A stretch of 64,000 bases of DNA from Polyangiaceae bacterium (GCA_015075635.1 JABTUA010000002.1:3042708-3106707); one strand, 5' to 3'; numbered from the stretch's first letter, positions 16,051 to 24,617 are shown. The notes: generated by a model not told the origin, from the letters alone. Numbers and translations: made by a program.

Positions 16051-19000
16051 TCACTCCGCGGGCAGCGCGCAGCTCGGGCGCTCGGGCGACGCGTCACCCG
16101 GCAGGACGCGCAGGCGGCGCCGGTGACGGACGGGCTGGGGCGTGAGGCCCTCGCGACGGCGGCGCGCGCTCTCCTGCACCTCGAAGGCGAAGCCGTCGAG
16201 CATGGCCGGATCCACCGGGTCGCCGTTCACGGGGATGGTGAGCGAAGGCAGACCCTCCCGCTCCGCAACGTGGAAGAACTGAGCTTCCGCGATCTTGTTG
16301 GGCATGCACTCGAGGGGACCCACGCTGACCACGCCGTCGATCAGCCCCTGATGCCACTCGTGCACCGGGCCGCCCACGGTCAGCACGGCCTCGCCGGTGA
16401 GGGCCTCGCGGACGTAGGGCTCGGCGGCGGCGATGCTCTCTTGGACCGGGATGCGCGCGGGCCAGCCCAGGATCCGGGCCACGCCCGCGTAGCTCTGCTC
16501 GATGATGCGCTTCTGCACCCAGGACGACAGCCGAGCCGACAGCCCGGCCTTGGCGCCCGTGGATCTGTGCACGTAGTCCGTGTACTCGAGCCACTCCGTG
16601 AACGGCGCGAAGCGGGTGCGAATGCCGCGCTGCTCCAGCTTCTCGATCAAGAAGTCGTTGGCGAACGGATCGCAGCGCACGTAGATCTCCCCGACCACGA
16701 GCACCGTCGGCAGCTGGCGCTCGGTCCGCACCCCTCGGAGCTCCGCCGCGGCGCGCGCGAGGAGCTCCGCGGTGCCGAACAGGCGACCGGAGCTCACCTG
16801 CCAGAGCGCGCTGGGCACGCTCAGGTCGCCGCCCCCGGCGCGCTCGAGCCGTGCGAGCAGCTCGCGCTGGTAGCGGCGGAAGACGGCGTCGGCGAGCCCG
16901 GGCTCCGCCTCCGCCGGCCTGACGTCGTAGAGCGCGGCCTCCAGCATGTCGTGGGCGGCGAAGCCCGCCATCACCAGCGCGGAGAAGCCGGCGGGGATGC
17001 CGTCGAAGTAGTCCTTGTCCCGCGGTGACCAGATGCGAACACGGTCGGCCGAGCCGAGCCGCTCGAGCACGATGCGGTGCAGGATGTTGTAGACGCCGAA
17101 CCGGCACGGCCCGTCCGCGGTGGGCATGAAGAAGGCGAAGCGCTGGTCGGGATTGGGCTCGCGCTCCACGCGCTCGAGCAAGCTCCCGAGCGTGATGGTC
17201 ATCGGCACGCACTCCTTGCCCGAGGTATGGCGACGCCCGGTGCGTAGCGCGTCGCGGTCGGGGATCGGCAGCACCTCTGCCTCGACCCCCACACCGCGCA
17301 GGCAGGCGGCCATGGCCTCGGCGCCTTCGCCCATGCGCGGCACCAGCAGGCGCTCGCGGCTCGCCCGGATGTCGCCGAGCGTGTGGTGCTGTCGAGCCAC
17401 CCGGGAGAGATCGCTCTCGGCGGGCGCCCGGTGCTCCCGCGCCAGATCCTCGCGGACGCAGTGCAGGAACGCCTCGATGCGCGTCTTGGTCCCGGCGTCG
17501 CCGGCATGCCCATCGGTCTCGATCACCGCGAAGGGCCTGCCCGCCATCGCGTAGGCGAAGAAGTGCAGGTTGAAGCTGTCGGGTCCGCACGAGTAGTTGC
17601 TGCACCAGATCGAGTACAGCCCTGGAGTGCGCCGGATCTGGTGCGCCGCGCGCAGGTTCTTCTGCCCGTGCCCCCAGTACACTCCGTCGAAGGTCGGGAC
17701 GTCCGCCTCCACCTCGTAGCAGTCCACGGGGATCGCGATGGCGCCCTGCTCCCGGAGCAGCGGCGGCACGTTGGAGTTCAACACCGAGTTGTAGAGCGTG
17801 TACGGCCGCCCCAGCACCACGACCGGGATCAGGGCGTGCTCCCGACAGAAGTCCAGGGCGTGCCGGCCGAGCTCCAGGCACTTTGCGTCGAAGGATGTCT
17901 GCTCGCGCTTGGCGCGCCGATACGCCCCGAGCCAGGCGAGCCCGGAGACTCCGACCGACTCCGCCAGGCGCTGGCAGCTCCTCAGGAACTCCCGGGACTC
18001 GAATCCCTCGGCCCCGAAGTCGATGACCGGGGAGAGCAGTCGCGCGCCCCGCTCCGCGCCCAGATCCAGCCGCATCACGTCCGGGCTGGCTTGCACCACC
18101 GGGCAGGCCACCGCGTGGGGTTCGTCGGCGGAGCGCGGCATCTCGCGCAACATGGGCGCGAACACCCAGGCTGCGCCGCGCTCGGACATGCTGGCGACCA
18201 GGCCGTGATAGAGCTGCATCGGCGCGCACCACGGCACGTTCGCCTCCTCGATGCCCCGCTTCAGCGTCTTGGCTCCGGAGGCGCGCTCGTAGACCAGGTC
18301 GAAGCCCAGCTCGAACAGGAAGGTCGCGAAGAACGGGAACAGTCCCTTGAGCTGGAACTCGTCGGTGAGGGCGATCTTGGTCTTGCCTCGGTCCACGCTG
18401 ACACGCCCGACCAGCTCGGCGATCAGGGCCTCGCGATCGCGGAACGGATCCGGGGCGAGATCGGGCAGCTTCTTCTTGCCCGTGCCGCGGTCCCAGAGCG
18501 AGCAGCTGCCGCCCCAGGTGAAGCGCCCCGGCTTGTCCTGAACCAGCGTCCCCACGCGGTCGATCCGGCACTTGTTGCCGGGCTCCCCGCAGCCCTTCTT
18601 GCTCTGGCAAACGAAGGTGTCGCGCCGCACGACCTTGGCCGAGAGGAACCGCGCCGGCTCCACGCCGCCGGTGACATTCGGTGAGATCGCTTTCTGCGTG
18701 AGCAACGCGATGCCGAGCGCGCCCACCGTGCCCGGGTTCGGCGGCACGATCACCCGGCTCCCGGTCTCGCGCGCCACGGCGGCGGCCAGCGCGTCCGAGG
18801 CGAACGGCATGCCCTGGCAGAACACCACCTGCCCCACGGAGCGCGCCCCCTTCACCCGGTTCAGGTAGTTCTGGATCACGGAGCCGTAGATGCCGGCGAC
18901 GACCGACGACGTCCCCGCCCCTGCCGCGACGGCTTCGTCGATGATCTCCGCCATGAACACCGAGCAGTGCTGCCCCAGCGAGACGCCGCCCTCGGCCGCC

Positions 19001-20424
19001 AGCGCCGCCTCCCCGAGCTCGACGACGTTCTCGATGCCGCCGATCTTCTTGCCCTGCTCCTCGATGAACGAGCCGGTACCGGCGCTGCACGCCTCGTTCA
19101 TCGCCGCGTCCACCACGCGCCCTTCGCAGAGGCGGATGTACTTGGCGTCCTGCCCGCCGATCTCGAAGATGGTGTCCACGCTCGGGTCGTAGTGGAGGGC
19201 TCCCTCGGCGTGCGCGGCGATCTCGTTGAGCACGTAGACGCGCTCGACCCCGTAGGAGCTCGAGAGCAGGGACCCCACGATCTCTCGGCCGCTGCCGGTG
19301 GCGCCGAACGCCACCAGCGCGTGCGGTCCGGCGGGCGACTCGCCCAGCATCCGCATCAACGTCTGGGCGGCGCCGATGGGATCGCCGTTGGTGTTGATGT
19401 AGCCCTCCCACAAGAGCTGCCGCGTCGCGCGATCGACCGCGACCACCTTCGAGCCCGTCGAGCCGATGTCGAAGCCGGCGATGATCTCCCGCGGCTCCTC
19501 GAGCCGGGCCGGGAGCTCCGGGCGCTGCATGCGTGTGACCCGGGAGAGTTGGCTCCGGAGCGCCGGCAGGCGATCCAGATGCGCGTGTTGCGCCGGCGCC
19601 AGCAGGCGGTCGAGGGTCGGGACGCGCGCGGGGCGCTCGGCTGCCCGGAGGGCGGCGCCCAGCGCGTCCACGTAGACGTGATCGTCCGAGGTGGTGGCCA
19701 GAAGCTCCATGCCGTGCCGCCCGAGGAAGCCGCGGAAGTGCTCGCGGACCCGGCGCGAGCGCGCCACGCCGCCGATCAAGAGCACGCGCTTGGGCGACAC
19801 CGCCGGCTTGATCAGCACCTGGACGTTCTCGCACACGGCGTCGTAGAGGCCGGCCACGATGCGCTCGCGACCCTCGCCCTTGTTCGCGAGGTGCGTCATG
19901 TCGGTCTTCAGGATCACGGGGCAGCGACCCGACAAAAGCGCGGGCTCCGTCACGCCCTCGACCAGCTCGCTCGCCGCCTCGATGTCGAGCCCGAAGCGCT
20001 CCACGAGCTGGCGCAAGAAGTTCCCCGTGCCCTGCGAGCAGCGGGAGTTCTCCCGGAAGACCTCGACGCCGCTCGGGCGCAGCTCCAGCACCGAGAAGCC
20101 GTGCGCGCCGATGCTCACGACCGTGGCGTCGTCCTCACCGATCAGGAAGCGCGCGCCGGCTGCCTGGGCCTGCTTCACCGGCACCGCCGGGAGCGCGAGC
20201 ACGCGGCTCGCACGCCCGACCACGCTCGCGCCCGAGAGATCGTCCCAGCCGAAGTCCGCGAGCGCTTCGACCACGGCGCGACCCGGCTCCTTGTCGTGCT
20301 CGACGCTCCGGCGTCGCGTCCAGCAGAGCCCGTCGCCCTCGCGGGCCAGCTCCACGATCTTCACGGTCTCCGCGCCCACGTCGATACCGACGAAGCGCGC
20401 GCCCCTCGTCCTGCGCTCTGCCAT
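16051..20424 (-). CDS. Acyl-CoA dehydratase activase, large fused type
   Basis: A 1457-residue protein. Two ASKHA/BadF-BadG ATPase domains stand in tandem: the first opens FVGIDVGAETVKIVELA (about 11-27), the second IIAGFDIGSTGSKVVAVDR (about 312-330) with GATGSGREIVG, FEIGGQDAKYI and EACSAGTGSFIEEQGKKI. In 2-hydroxyacyl-CoA dehydratase activators this half binds ATP and a 4Fe-4S cluster, and drives electron injection. A cysteine cluster, CQSKKGCGEPGNKC, follows (about 605). The C-terminal half (about 640-1457) is the DUF2229-type dehydratase-like part, with GRPYTLYNSVLN, VYWGHGQKNL, CSNYSCGPDSFN and ECVPMTITLGSLLE. Such giant fusions are known but their substrate is not. No separate dehydratase gene is nearby. 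Confidence 0.88.
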   Translation of the reverse strand: MAERRTRGARFVGIDVGAETVKIVELAREGDGLCWTRRRSVEHDKEPGRAVVEALADFGWDDLSGASVVGRASRVLALPAVPVKQAQAAGARFLIGEDDATVVSIGAHGFSVLELRPSGVEVFRENSRCSQGTGNFLRQLVERFGLDIEAASELVEGVTEPALLSGRCPVILKTDMTHLANKGEGRERIVAGLYDAVCENVQVLIKPAVSPKRVLLIGGVARSRRVREHFRGFLGRHGMELLATTSDDHVYVDALGAALRAAERPARVPTLDRLLAPAQHAHLDRLPALRSQLSRVTRMQRPELPARLEEPREIIAGFDIGSTGSKVVAVDRATRQLLWEGYINTNGDPIGAAQTLMRMLGESPAGPHALVAFGATGSGREIVGSLLSSSYGVERVYVLNEIAAHAEGALHYDPSVDTIFEIGGQDAKYIRLCEGRVVDAAMNEACSAGTGSFIEEQGKKIGGIENVVELGEAALAAEGGVSLGQHCSVFMAEIIDEAVAAGAGTSSVVAGIYGSVIQNYLNRVKGARSVGQVVFCQGMPFASDALAAAVARETGSRVIVPPNPGTVGALGIALLTQKAISPNVTGGVEPARFLSAKVVRRDTFVCQSKKGCGEPGNKCRIDRVGTLVQDKPGRFTWGGSCSLWDRGTGKKKLPDLAPDPFRDREALIAELVGRVSVDRGKTKIALTDEFQLKGLFPFFATFLFELGFDLVYERASGAKTLKRGIEEANVPWCAPMQLYHGLVASMSERGAAWVFAPMLREMPRSADEPHAVACPVVQASPDVMRLDLGAERGARLLSPVIDFGAEGFESREFLRSCQRLAESVGVSGLAWLGAYRRAKREQTSFDAKCLELGRHALDFCREHALIPVVVLGRPYTLYNSVLNSNVPPLLREQGAIAIPVDCYEVEADVPTFDGVYWGHGQKNLRAAHQIRRTPGLYSIWCSNYSCGPDSFNLHFFAYAMAGRPFAVIETDGHAGDAGTKTRIEAFLHCVREDLAREHRAPAESDLSRVARQHHTLGDIRASRERLLVPRMGEGAEAMAACLRGVGVEAEVLPIPDRDALRTGRRHTSGKECVPMTITLGSLLERVEREPNPDQRFAFFMPTADGPCRFGVYNILHRIVLERLGSADRVRIWSPRDKDYFDGIPAGFSALVMAGFAAHDMLEAALYDVRPAEAEPGLADAVFRRYQRELLARLERAGGGDLSVPSALWQVSSGRLFGTAELLARAAAELRGVRTERQLPTVLVVGEIYVRCDPFANDFLIEKLEQRGIRTRFAPFTEWLEYTDYVHRSTGAKAGLSARLSSWVQKRIIEQSYAGVARILGWPARIPVQESIAAAEPYVREALTGEAVLTVGGPVHEWHQGLIDGVVSVGPLECMPNKIAEAQFFHVAEREGLPSLTIPVNGDPVDPAMLDGFAFEVQESARRRREGLTPQPVRHRRRLRVLPGDASPERPSCALPAE

Positions 20425-20447
20425 GTCGCGGGCAGCCTAACGCCATC

Positions 20448-20504
20448 CACTGACACTGGCGTCAGTGACAGTCGTGGACCGACTCGCCGTCTTGACGATC
20501 GTCA
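20448..20504. promoter_or_regulatory. Two palindromic operator candidates
   Basis: Two dyads with TGAC/GTCA arms lie just upstream of the activase start at 20424. CACTGACactggcGTCAGTG (20448-20467) has 7-bp arms, and TGACGATCGTCA (20493-20504) is a perfect 12-bp palindrome. Their centres are about 41 bp apart, roughly four helical turns. They look like binding sites for a dimeric repressor such as a TetR or GntR member; no regulator gene is adjacent. The target strand is inferred from position. Confidence 0.45.
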
Positions 20505-20662
20505 TTTCGGCGACGCGGTTCCCGGCGCTTGCGCAGCCGGACCGGGCAAGCCGGCGCCGCACCCAGTGCGCTGGTGACCGAGCGCTCGCAAGGGTTGCGG
20601 CGTGGGTGCTCGGAGCAGCGCTCGAATCAGCCGGGCACGTGTCCTGCATTCCCCTGCTCGTC

Positions 20663-20866
20663 ATGTCCCCCGATCGCCTGCTCCGAGTCGCGCACGTCTA
20701 CGAGCATGACGCGCGCAAGTTCGAAGATCTGCTGAACCAGCTCCTCGACCGCATCGTCGCCGAAGGCGGCACGGTCGGGGACATCAAGTACGCGAGCGAT
20801 CCAGCGTCGCAGGCCGAAACCCGCGGCGGCTTCGGCGCGCTCGTGATCTACGAGAAGCCGGCGTAG
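20663..20866 (+). CDS. Small Cse60-like protein
   Basis: A 67-residue soluble protein: VAHVYEHDARKFEDLLNQLL near the start, a middle motif VGDIKYASDPAS, and the end GGFGALVIYEKPA. This strand-helix-strand-strand layout, with D-L..N..L early, DIKY in the middle and A-(L/I)IY at the end, matches the small Bacillus sporulation protein Cse60 (DUF2758) and its many relatives outside Bacillus. The molecular role of that family is unknown. The ATG at 20663 was chosen because similarity begins soon after; no clear ribosome site is visible. A lipoprotein gene begins 10 bases downstream. Confidence 0.6.
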   Translation: MSPDRLLRVAHVYEHDARKFEDLLNQLLDRIVAEGGTVGDIKYASDPASQAETRGGFGALVIYEKPA

Positions 20867-20876
20867 CCTGGGCTGG

Positions 20877-21563
20877 ATGCGCTCCGCCGGCCTGGGCCTC
20901 CTGCTGATGGCGTGTGCGTCGGAGCAGCCGGCGGCGGCGCCCGCGGCGCCGGCGAAGGCGTCACCGCGCGAAACCGCGCCAGCTCCGCCGCCGACCCCCG
21001 CGCCGGAGCCCGTGACTGACGCTGGTGTCGGAGCGCCGGCGAGCCCGGCACCGGCTCCGCCCGAGGGCCCCAAGGCCGACAACCCGGGATACTCGGACGT
21101 CTCGAGCCTCGCCGGCCCGCACCTCCCCGACGGCCACTACTTCGTCGATGGCAAGGTCGGCGCGCCGCTGCCGTGCAAGCCTTGTCCCAAACCTCCGGCG
21201 TGCAAGCCCGGCGGCAAGTGCCCGCCCTACCCCGCGTGCGCGGACTGTGCTCCGAGCCTGATCCTCGAGCACGCCGGCGCGACCATCACGATCTCGCTCG
21301 CCGGTGCCACGGCCCCGGAGCTCCGCGCCGGCGAGCAGCTCCGCGTGGTGCTCGAGAAGCGCGCCGGCGACCTTTACTTCGGCAAGCGAACGAAGCCGTG
21401 TCCCCCCTCGCGCTGTCTGGAGACGGAGCCACCCATAGAGCTCGAGCCCGCGGGCAAGGGCCGGAGCGTGCGACGCGACGGCGAGCGCTGCTACGCCAAG
21501 CGCGGCTGCCCGCCGAACGCCAAGTGCGACATCGACGCGGAGTCTCGCGTGCGCTGCCCGTGA
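20877..21563 (+). CDS. Cys/Pro-rich lipoprotein
   Basis: A 228-residue lipoprotein with an unusually short signal peptide: MRSAGLGLLLMAC puts the lipobox cysteine at residue 13. An Ala/Pro linker (about 17-65) follows. A Cys-rich loop, PCKPCPKPPACKPGGKCPP (about 99-118), lies beside a domain of several beta-strands (ATITISLAGATAPELRAGEQLRVVLEKRAGDLYF), and a second Cys-rich end (CYAKRGCPPNAKCDI...CP) closes the protein. There are about 14 cysteines after the anchor, so disulfides are likely outside the cytoplasm. No family recognised. Start ATG at 20877, 10 bases after the Cse60-like gene. Confidence 0.7.
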   Translation: MRSAGLGLLLMACASEQPAAAPAAPAKASPRETAPAPPPTPAPEPVTDAGVGAPASPAPAPPEGPKADNPGYSDVSSLAGPHLPDGHYFVDGKVGAPLPCKPCPKPPACKPGGKCPPYPACADCAPSLILEHAGATITISLAGATAPELRAGEQLRVVLEKRAGDLYFGKRTKPCPPSRCLETEPPIELEPAGKGRSVRRDGERCYAKRGCPPNAKCDIDAESRVRCP

Positions 21564-21575
21564 TCGCCGTCAGGG

Positions 21576-21592
21576 TGCGACATCGTGTCGCA
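21576..21592. promoter_or_regulatory. Perfect 17-bp inverted repeat (operator candidate)
   Basis: TGCGACATCGTGTCGCA has perfect 7-bp arms around a 3-bp centre and lies 37 bases before the start of the YtkA-like lipoprotein gene at 21629. The position and dyad suggest a repressor or activator site for that gene. A transcription terminator for the gene ending at 21563 is the alternative, but there is no T run. Confidence 0.45.
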
Positions 21593-21628
21593 TGGCCCGA
21601 ACGCGCCCGCGGGGCATGAATCCCACCC

Positions 21629-22447
21629 ATGAAAGAGATCCCGTTTCTGGCGCTGGTGGCGCCGTTCCTGCTGATCGCTTGCGGGTCTTCTAGCGAAGAG
21701 CCGAGCAGCGAGGACCCGACCAAGGGCCTGGTCTCGCTGGGGGTCGAGTCCACGGACAGCCTCTCCGTGGAGCTCTACGCAGACGACGCGCTTCGCGTCG
21801 GGCTGAATCAGCTCCACTTCCGGCTCGCACGCCCCGACGGGAAGTCGCTGAAGCAGGCGAGCATCACCCAGCTGCCCGTCATGCACATGGAGGCCATGGG
21901 CAAGGAGCACAGCTGCCCCCACGAGCAGCCGGCCCCGAGCGCCGACGGCCGGGGACTGTTCCCGGCGTTCGTGGTCTTCCAGATGGCCAGCGGAGCCTCG
22001 GACAGCTGGCGCGACGAGGTGAGCGTCGAACTGGGGGACGGCGCCGCCCAGGCCCTGGTGTTCGAGAACCTGGTCGTCGCCGAGTCGAGCGCGCGCAAGG
22101 ACCTGTCCGTGCCGGACGGCAGCGGCGGCGAGAAGAAGGTCGTCGTGACGCTGAACTTCGCCGCCCCGCTCGCAGTGGGGCAGAACCCGTTCACGCTGAC
22201 CCTGCACGAGAAGGCCGACATGGGCGGGATGAGCTGGAAGGCGCTCACGGACTGGAGCGTGGTCTTGACGCCGGAGATGCCCAGCATGGGCCACGGCTCG
22301 GCGGACAACGTGAACCCCACCCACGTCGCCGCCGGCCGCTACGACGGCAGCGTGAACCTGAGCATGCCCGGCGTCTGGAAGGTCGCCTTCGACTTCGCGC
22401 AGGCCGGGAACGCTCTCGGCTCCGTCGCGTACGAAGTCGAGCTCTGA
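21629..22447 (+). CDS. Lipoprotein with two YtkA/FixH-like domains
   Basis: A 272-residue lipoprotein (lipobox LIAC at about residues 15-18). It has two related immunoglobulin-like halves of the YtkA/FixH type. The first contains GLNQLHFRLARPDGKSL, LPVMHMEAMGKEHSC (about 85-100). The second contains NPFTLTLHEKADM, then PEMPSMGHGSADNVNPTH and YDGSVNLSMPGVWKVAF (about 212-255). The Met/His-rich loops PVMHMEAMGKEH and PEMPSMGHG resemble copper-binding loops, and YtkA-like proteins often occur with cytochrome oxidase assembly or copper genes; neither is nearby here. Metal binding is inferred. A palindromic operator candidate precedes it, and an IS110 remnant follows directly. Confidence 0.75.
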   Translation: MKEIPFLALVAPFLLIACGSSSEEPSSEDPTKGLVSLGVESTDSLSVELYADDALRVGLNQLHFRLARPDGKSLKQASITQLPVMHMEAMGKEHSCPHEQPAPSADGRGLFPAFVVFQMASGASDSWRDEVSVELGDGAAQALVFENLVVAESSARKDLSVPDGSGGEKKVVVTLNFAAPLAVGQNPFTLTLHEKADMGGMSWKALTDWSVVLTPEMPSMGHGSADNVNPTHVAAGRYDGSVNLSMPGVWKVAFDFAQAGNALGSVAYEVEL

Positions 22448-22470
22448 GCCAGTCCCGCTCGGTAGTTCTC

Positions 22471-22713
22471 CATCCGCGGGCCGCGGACCAGTTCCTGCGC
22501 ATCAAGTCACGTCGCGGAGCCAAGAAGGCGATTCTGGCGGTTGCCGCCTCAATCCTGCAGGCGGTCTACTTCATGCTCCGCGACGGCGTCGAATACCACG
22601 ACCTGGGCTCCGACCACTTCGACCGCCGCGACAAGACCAAGGCGATCGGCCGCCTCGTCCGCCGCCTCGGCGACCTCGGCTGCAAGGTCGAGATCCAGAT
22701 GATCGCCGGCTGA
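22471..22713 (+). pseudogene. IS110-family transposase C-terminal remnant
   Basis: About 80 codons with no start codon, reading from HPRAADQFLRIKSRRGAKKA through LQAVYFMLRDGVEYHDLG and RLVRRLGDLGCKVEI to a TGA. This is the C-terminus of the Transposase_20 domain of IS110-type DEDD transposases, which end in an RRGKKKAI...LLRDG..Y.DLG..YF pattern followed by LVRRLE.LG. The N-terminal catalytic half is missing. The fragment begins immediately after the stop of the YtkA-like lipoprotein gene, so the element has been cut down to about 250 bases. Confidence 0.75.
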
Positions 22714-22993
22714 CGGGTTGGTTTCCTAGTAGTCGGGCCGGACAGAGGTTGAGAAGCGACGCTTTCTCGAAGAGTTGAGGACGGTCACGGGTACGGCGCG
22801 CGAGCAGGCGCAAATTCGCACTGGAGGTCAGGACGGGCCGGCGCTGGAGCGGAGGGTGTGGCTATTCGGGGGCGCGGTGAGCACTGGCGGAGTCGGCGAG
22901 GTGGGTGCACGACGCAGAGCTCGATGACCGCGAGTGCGGCACTGCGTGCAGCTGCCTGGAGGGAGCGCCATCGGACTCGAGCTAGCTTCCGGA
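22714..22993. other. Gene-free stretch between IS110 remnant and inverted repeat
   Basis: Bases here have lower G/C bias at third positions than neighbouring genes. One short open stretch (about 22750-22925, reading EVEKRRFLEELRTVTG and onward) lacks a start and a recognisable family. It is probably decayed mobile or intergenic DNA. Confidence 0.4.
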
Positions 22994-23044
22994 CCCACGG
23001 CGCTGCCGCTGACAAAGACCACCAAGGGCATCCCGTGCACGCCC
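22994..23044 (-). repeat. Left 51-bp inverted repeat of HNH element
   Basis: Read on the minus strand, this 51-bp segment matches 24610-24660 on the plus strand at 47 of 51 positions, without gaps; the shared core includes TTGTCAGCGGCAGCGCCGTG. The inner end overlaps a hairpin (23037-23062). The two copies face each other around the HNH gene, about 1.57 kb apart. Confidence 0.8.
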
Positions 23045-23062
23045 GTTTGTTTGCGGGCGTGC
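23037..23062. repeat. Hairpin at inner end of left repeat
   Basis: GCACGCCCG - 8-base loop - CGGGCGTGC: a perfect 9-bp stem. The right-hand copy (24593-24617) keeps a perfect 9-bp stem at the same place although two stem positions differ (G to A and G to A), with matching changes in the other arm (C to T). This is paired variation that preserves the stem. Confidence 0.7.
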
Positions 23063-23304
23063 GAGCAGCGTTTCAGCGTACGGTGACCTGAAGGAAAGAG
23101 CATCGAGACGTCGATTTCTCTTGACGCATTCTCGAGCGACGCGCGTTCGCGTTCGACGACCACGCGGGTGAGGGCCTCTCGCTCGCGCGTGGTGACGCGC
23201 TCGTGCGCGTTCGTGCGCGCGACGACGCGCGACGCGTTCAGATGCCCGAAACGCGCTCAGCGTGTCAGCAGCGAGCTCGAAAATCGCGTGATATGCCAGA
23301 AAGC

Positions 23305-24582
23305 ATGAACGCTCTCTTCGGTCTCCGACCACGAGCTCCGCGAGCGACTTTCGGCCGCCGTGAGCTCGGAGCGGTCGGCGTGCGCCAACGTCATCTTCCA
23401 CCTGGCAGAGCTCGACCGCCGCAGGCTGTGTTGTTCCCGTTCCACGCCACACCACCGACAGCGATTCCGCGACTGCGGCAGACCGGAAGCGAGTTCCTCC
23501 GGCTCGGCCGGACTGTCTATTTCGATGCGTGTTCCTCCCTCTTCGCCTACTGCACCGAGCGCCTCGGCTATTCCGAGGACAGCGCGACCAAGCGTGTGCG
23601 TGTGGCCCGCCTGGCCCAGCAGTTCCCCCAGGTGCTCGATGACCTCGCCAGCGGCGAGCTCCACCTGACGGGGCTGTTCCTGCTCTCCGGCCACCTGACG
23701 GACGACAACGCCGAGCAGCTCCTCGCGGAGGCGCGTGGCAAATCGAAGCGACAGCTCGAAGAGCTCCTGGCGCGGTGGTTCCCGCGACCGGCCGTGCCGC
23801 CGACCATCACCCCGGTCACGCCCGAGCCGGTGCAGGGGCAGTTGTCCACATGGTCTGGGGCAGGTAACCCGGCTCCGCCGGCCTCGGCGCCTCGCCCTCG
23901 CGTCGAGCCGCTCTCGCCGGAGAGCGTTCGCGTGGAATTCACAGCCAGCGTCGCGTTCCGCGACAAGCTCGAGCACGCCCGGGCGCTGCTCAGCCACACG
24001 GTGCCCAGCGGCGACCTCGCGACGATCCTCGAGCGCGCGCTGGACCTGCTCATCGAGCGGGAGACGAAGCGCCGCGCCGGCGCGGGCAAGCCCCGCAAGC
24101 GCCGCGAGACGAAGCCGGGCTCGCGGCACGTTCCGGTGGAAGTCCAGCGAGCGGTCAGGGAGCGGGACGGCGACCAGTGCACCTTCACCGACGCCGAAGG
24201 GCGGCGGTGTTCGGCGACGCGCTTCTTGACCATCGAGCACATCGACCCGTTCGCGAAGGGCGGGCCCACGACGGTGGACAACTGCTGCTTGCTTTGCAGA
24301 CCTCACAACGCCCACCGAGCGCGCCAGGTCTTCGGTGAGGACCACATCCAGAACGAGATCTCGGAGGCGCGAGCGAGGCGAAGACAGAGCACGCCACCGG
24401 CGCCACCAGCGCCGACGCCCGCGCCCGAGGGCGGCGTGTCCGAAAAGGTGCTCGGAGCGCTGGTTCGGATGGGGTTCAAGCGAGCGGACGCGCGGCGAGC
24501 CGTCGAGCAAGCGCGCCTCTGCGAGGTGGAGCCGCTGCTCGAGCCGATGCTTCGCGCGACGCTCGCCATTCTCACACCCTGA
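23305..24582 (+). pseudogene. HNH endonuclease gene with scrambled N-terminus
   Basis: From about 23521 the frame encodes a typical multi-copy HNH nuclease: CSSLFAYCTERLGYSED, HLTGLFLLSGHLTDDNAE, a long linker, then the HNH motif CTFTDAEGRRCSATRFLTIEH...GGPTTVDNCCLLCRPHN (about 285-335 of the open frame). It ends with a RuvA-C/UBA-like helix pair, VLGALVRMGFKRADARRAVE. Homologous N-terminal sequence (SVSDHELRERLSAA, then ANVIFHLAELDRRRL) is present, but in another frame between 23318 and 23428, and about 90 bases without similarity separate it from the main frame. The two frame changes cancel, so the frame stays open, but the first 70 residues are nonsense. Nicking or cutting activity of the remainder is uncertain. 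Confidence 0.7.
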
Positions 24583-24592
24583 GACGGTTCGG

Positions 24593-24617
24593 GCACACCC
24601 ACGTCGAATGGGTGTGC
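24593..24617. repeat. Hairpin at inner end of right repeat
   Basis: GCACACCCA - 7-base loop - TGGGTGTGC: a perfect 9-bp stem starting 10 bases after the HNH stop codon. It could act as a terminator, but no T run follows, and the equivalent hairpin on the left lies 5' of the gene, so it more likely belongs to the repeat. Confidence 0.7.
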
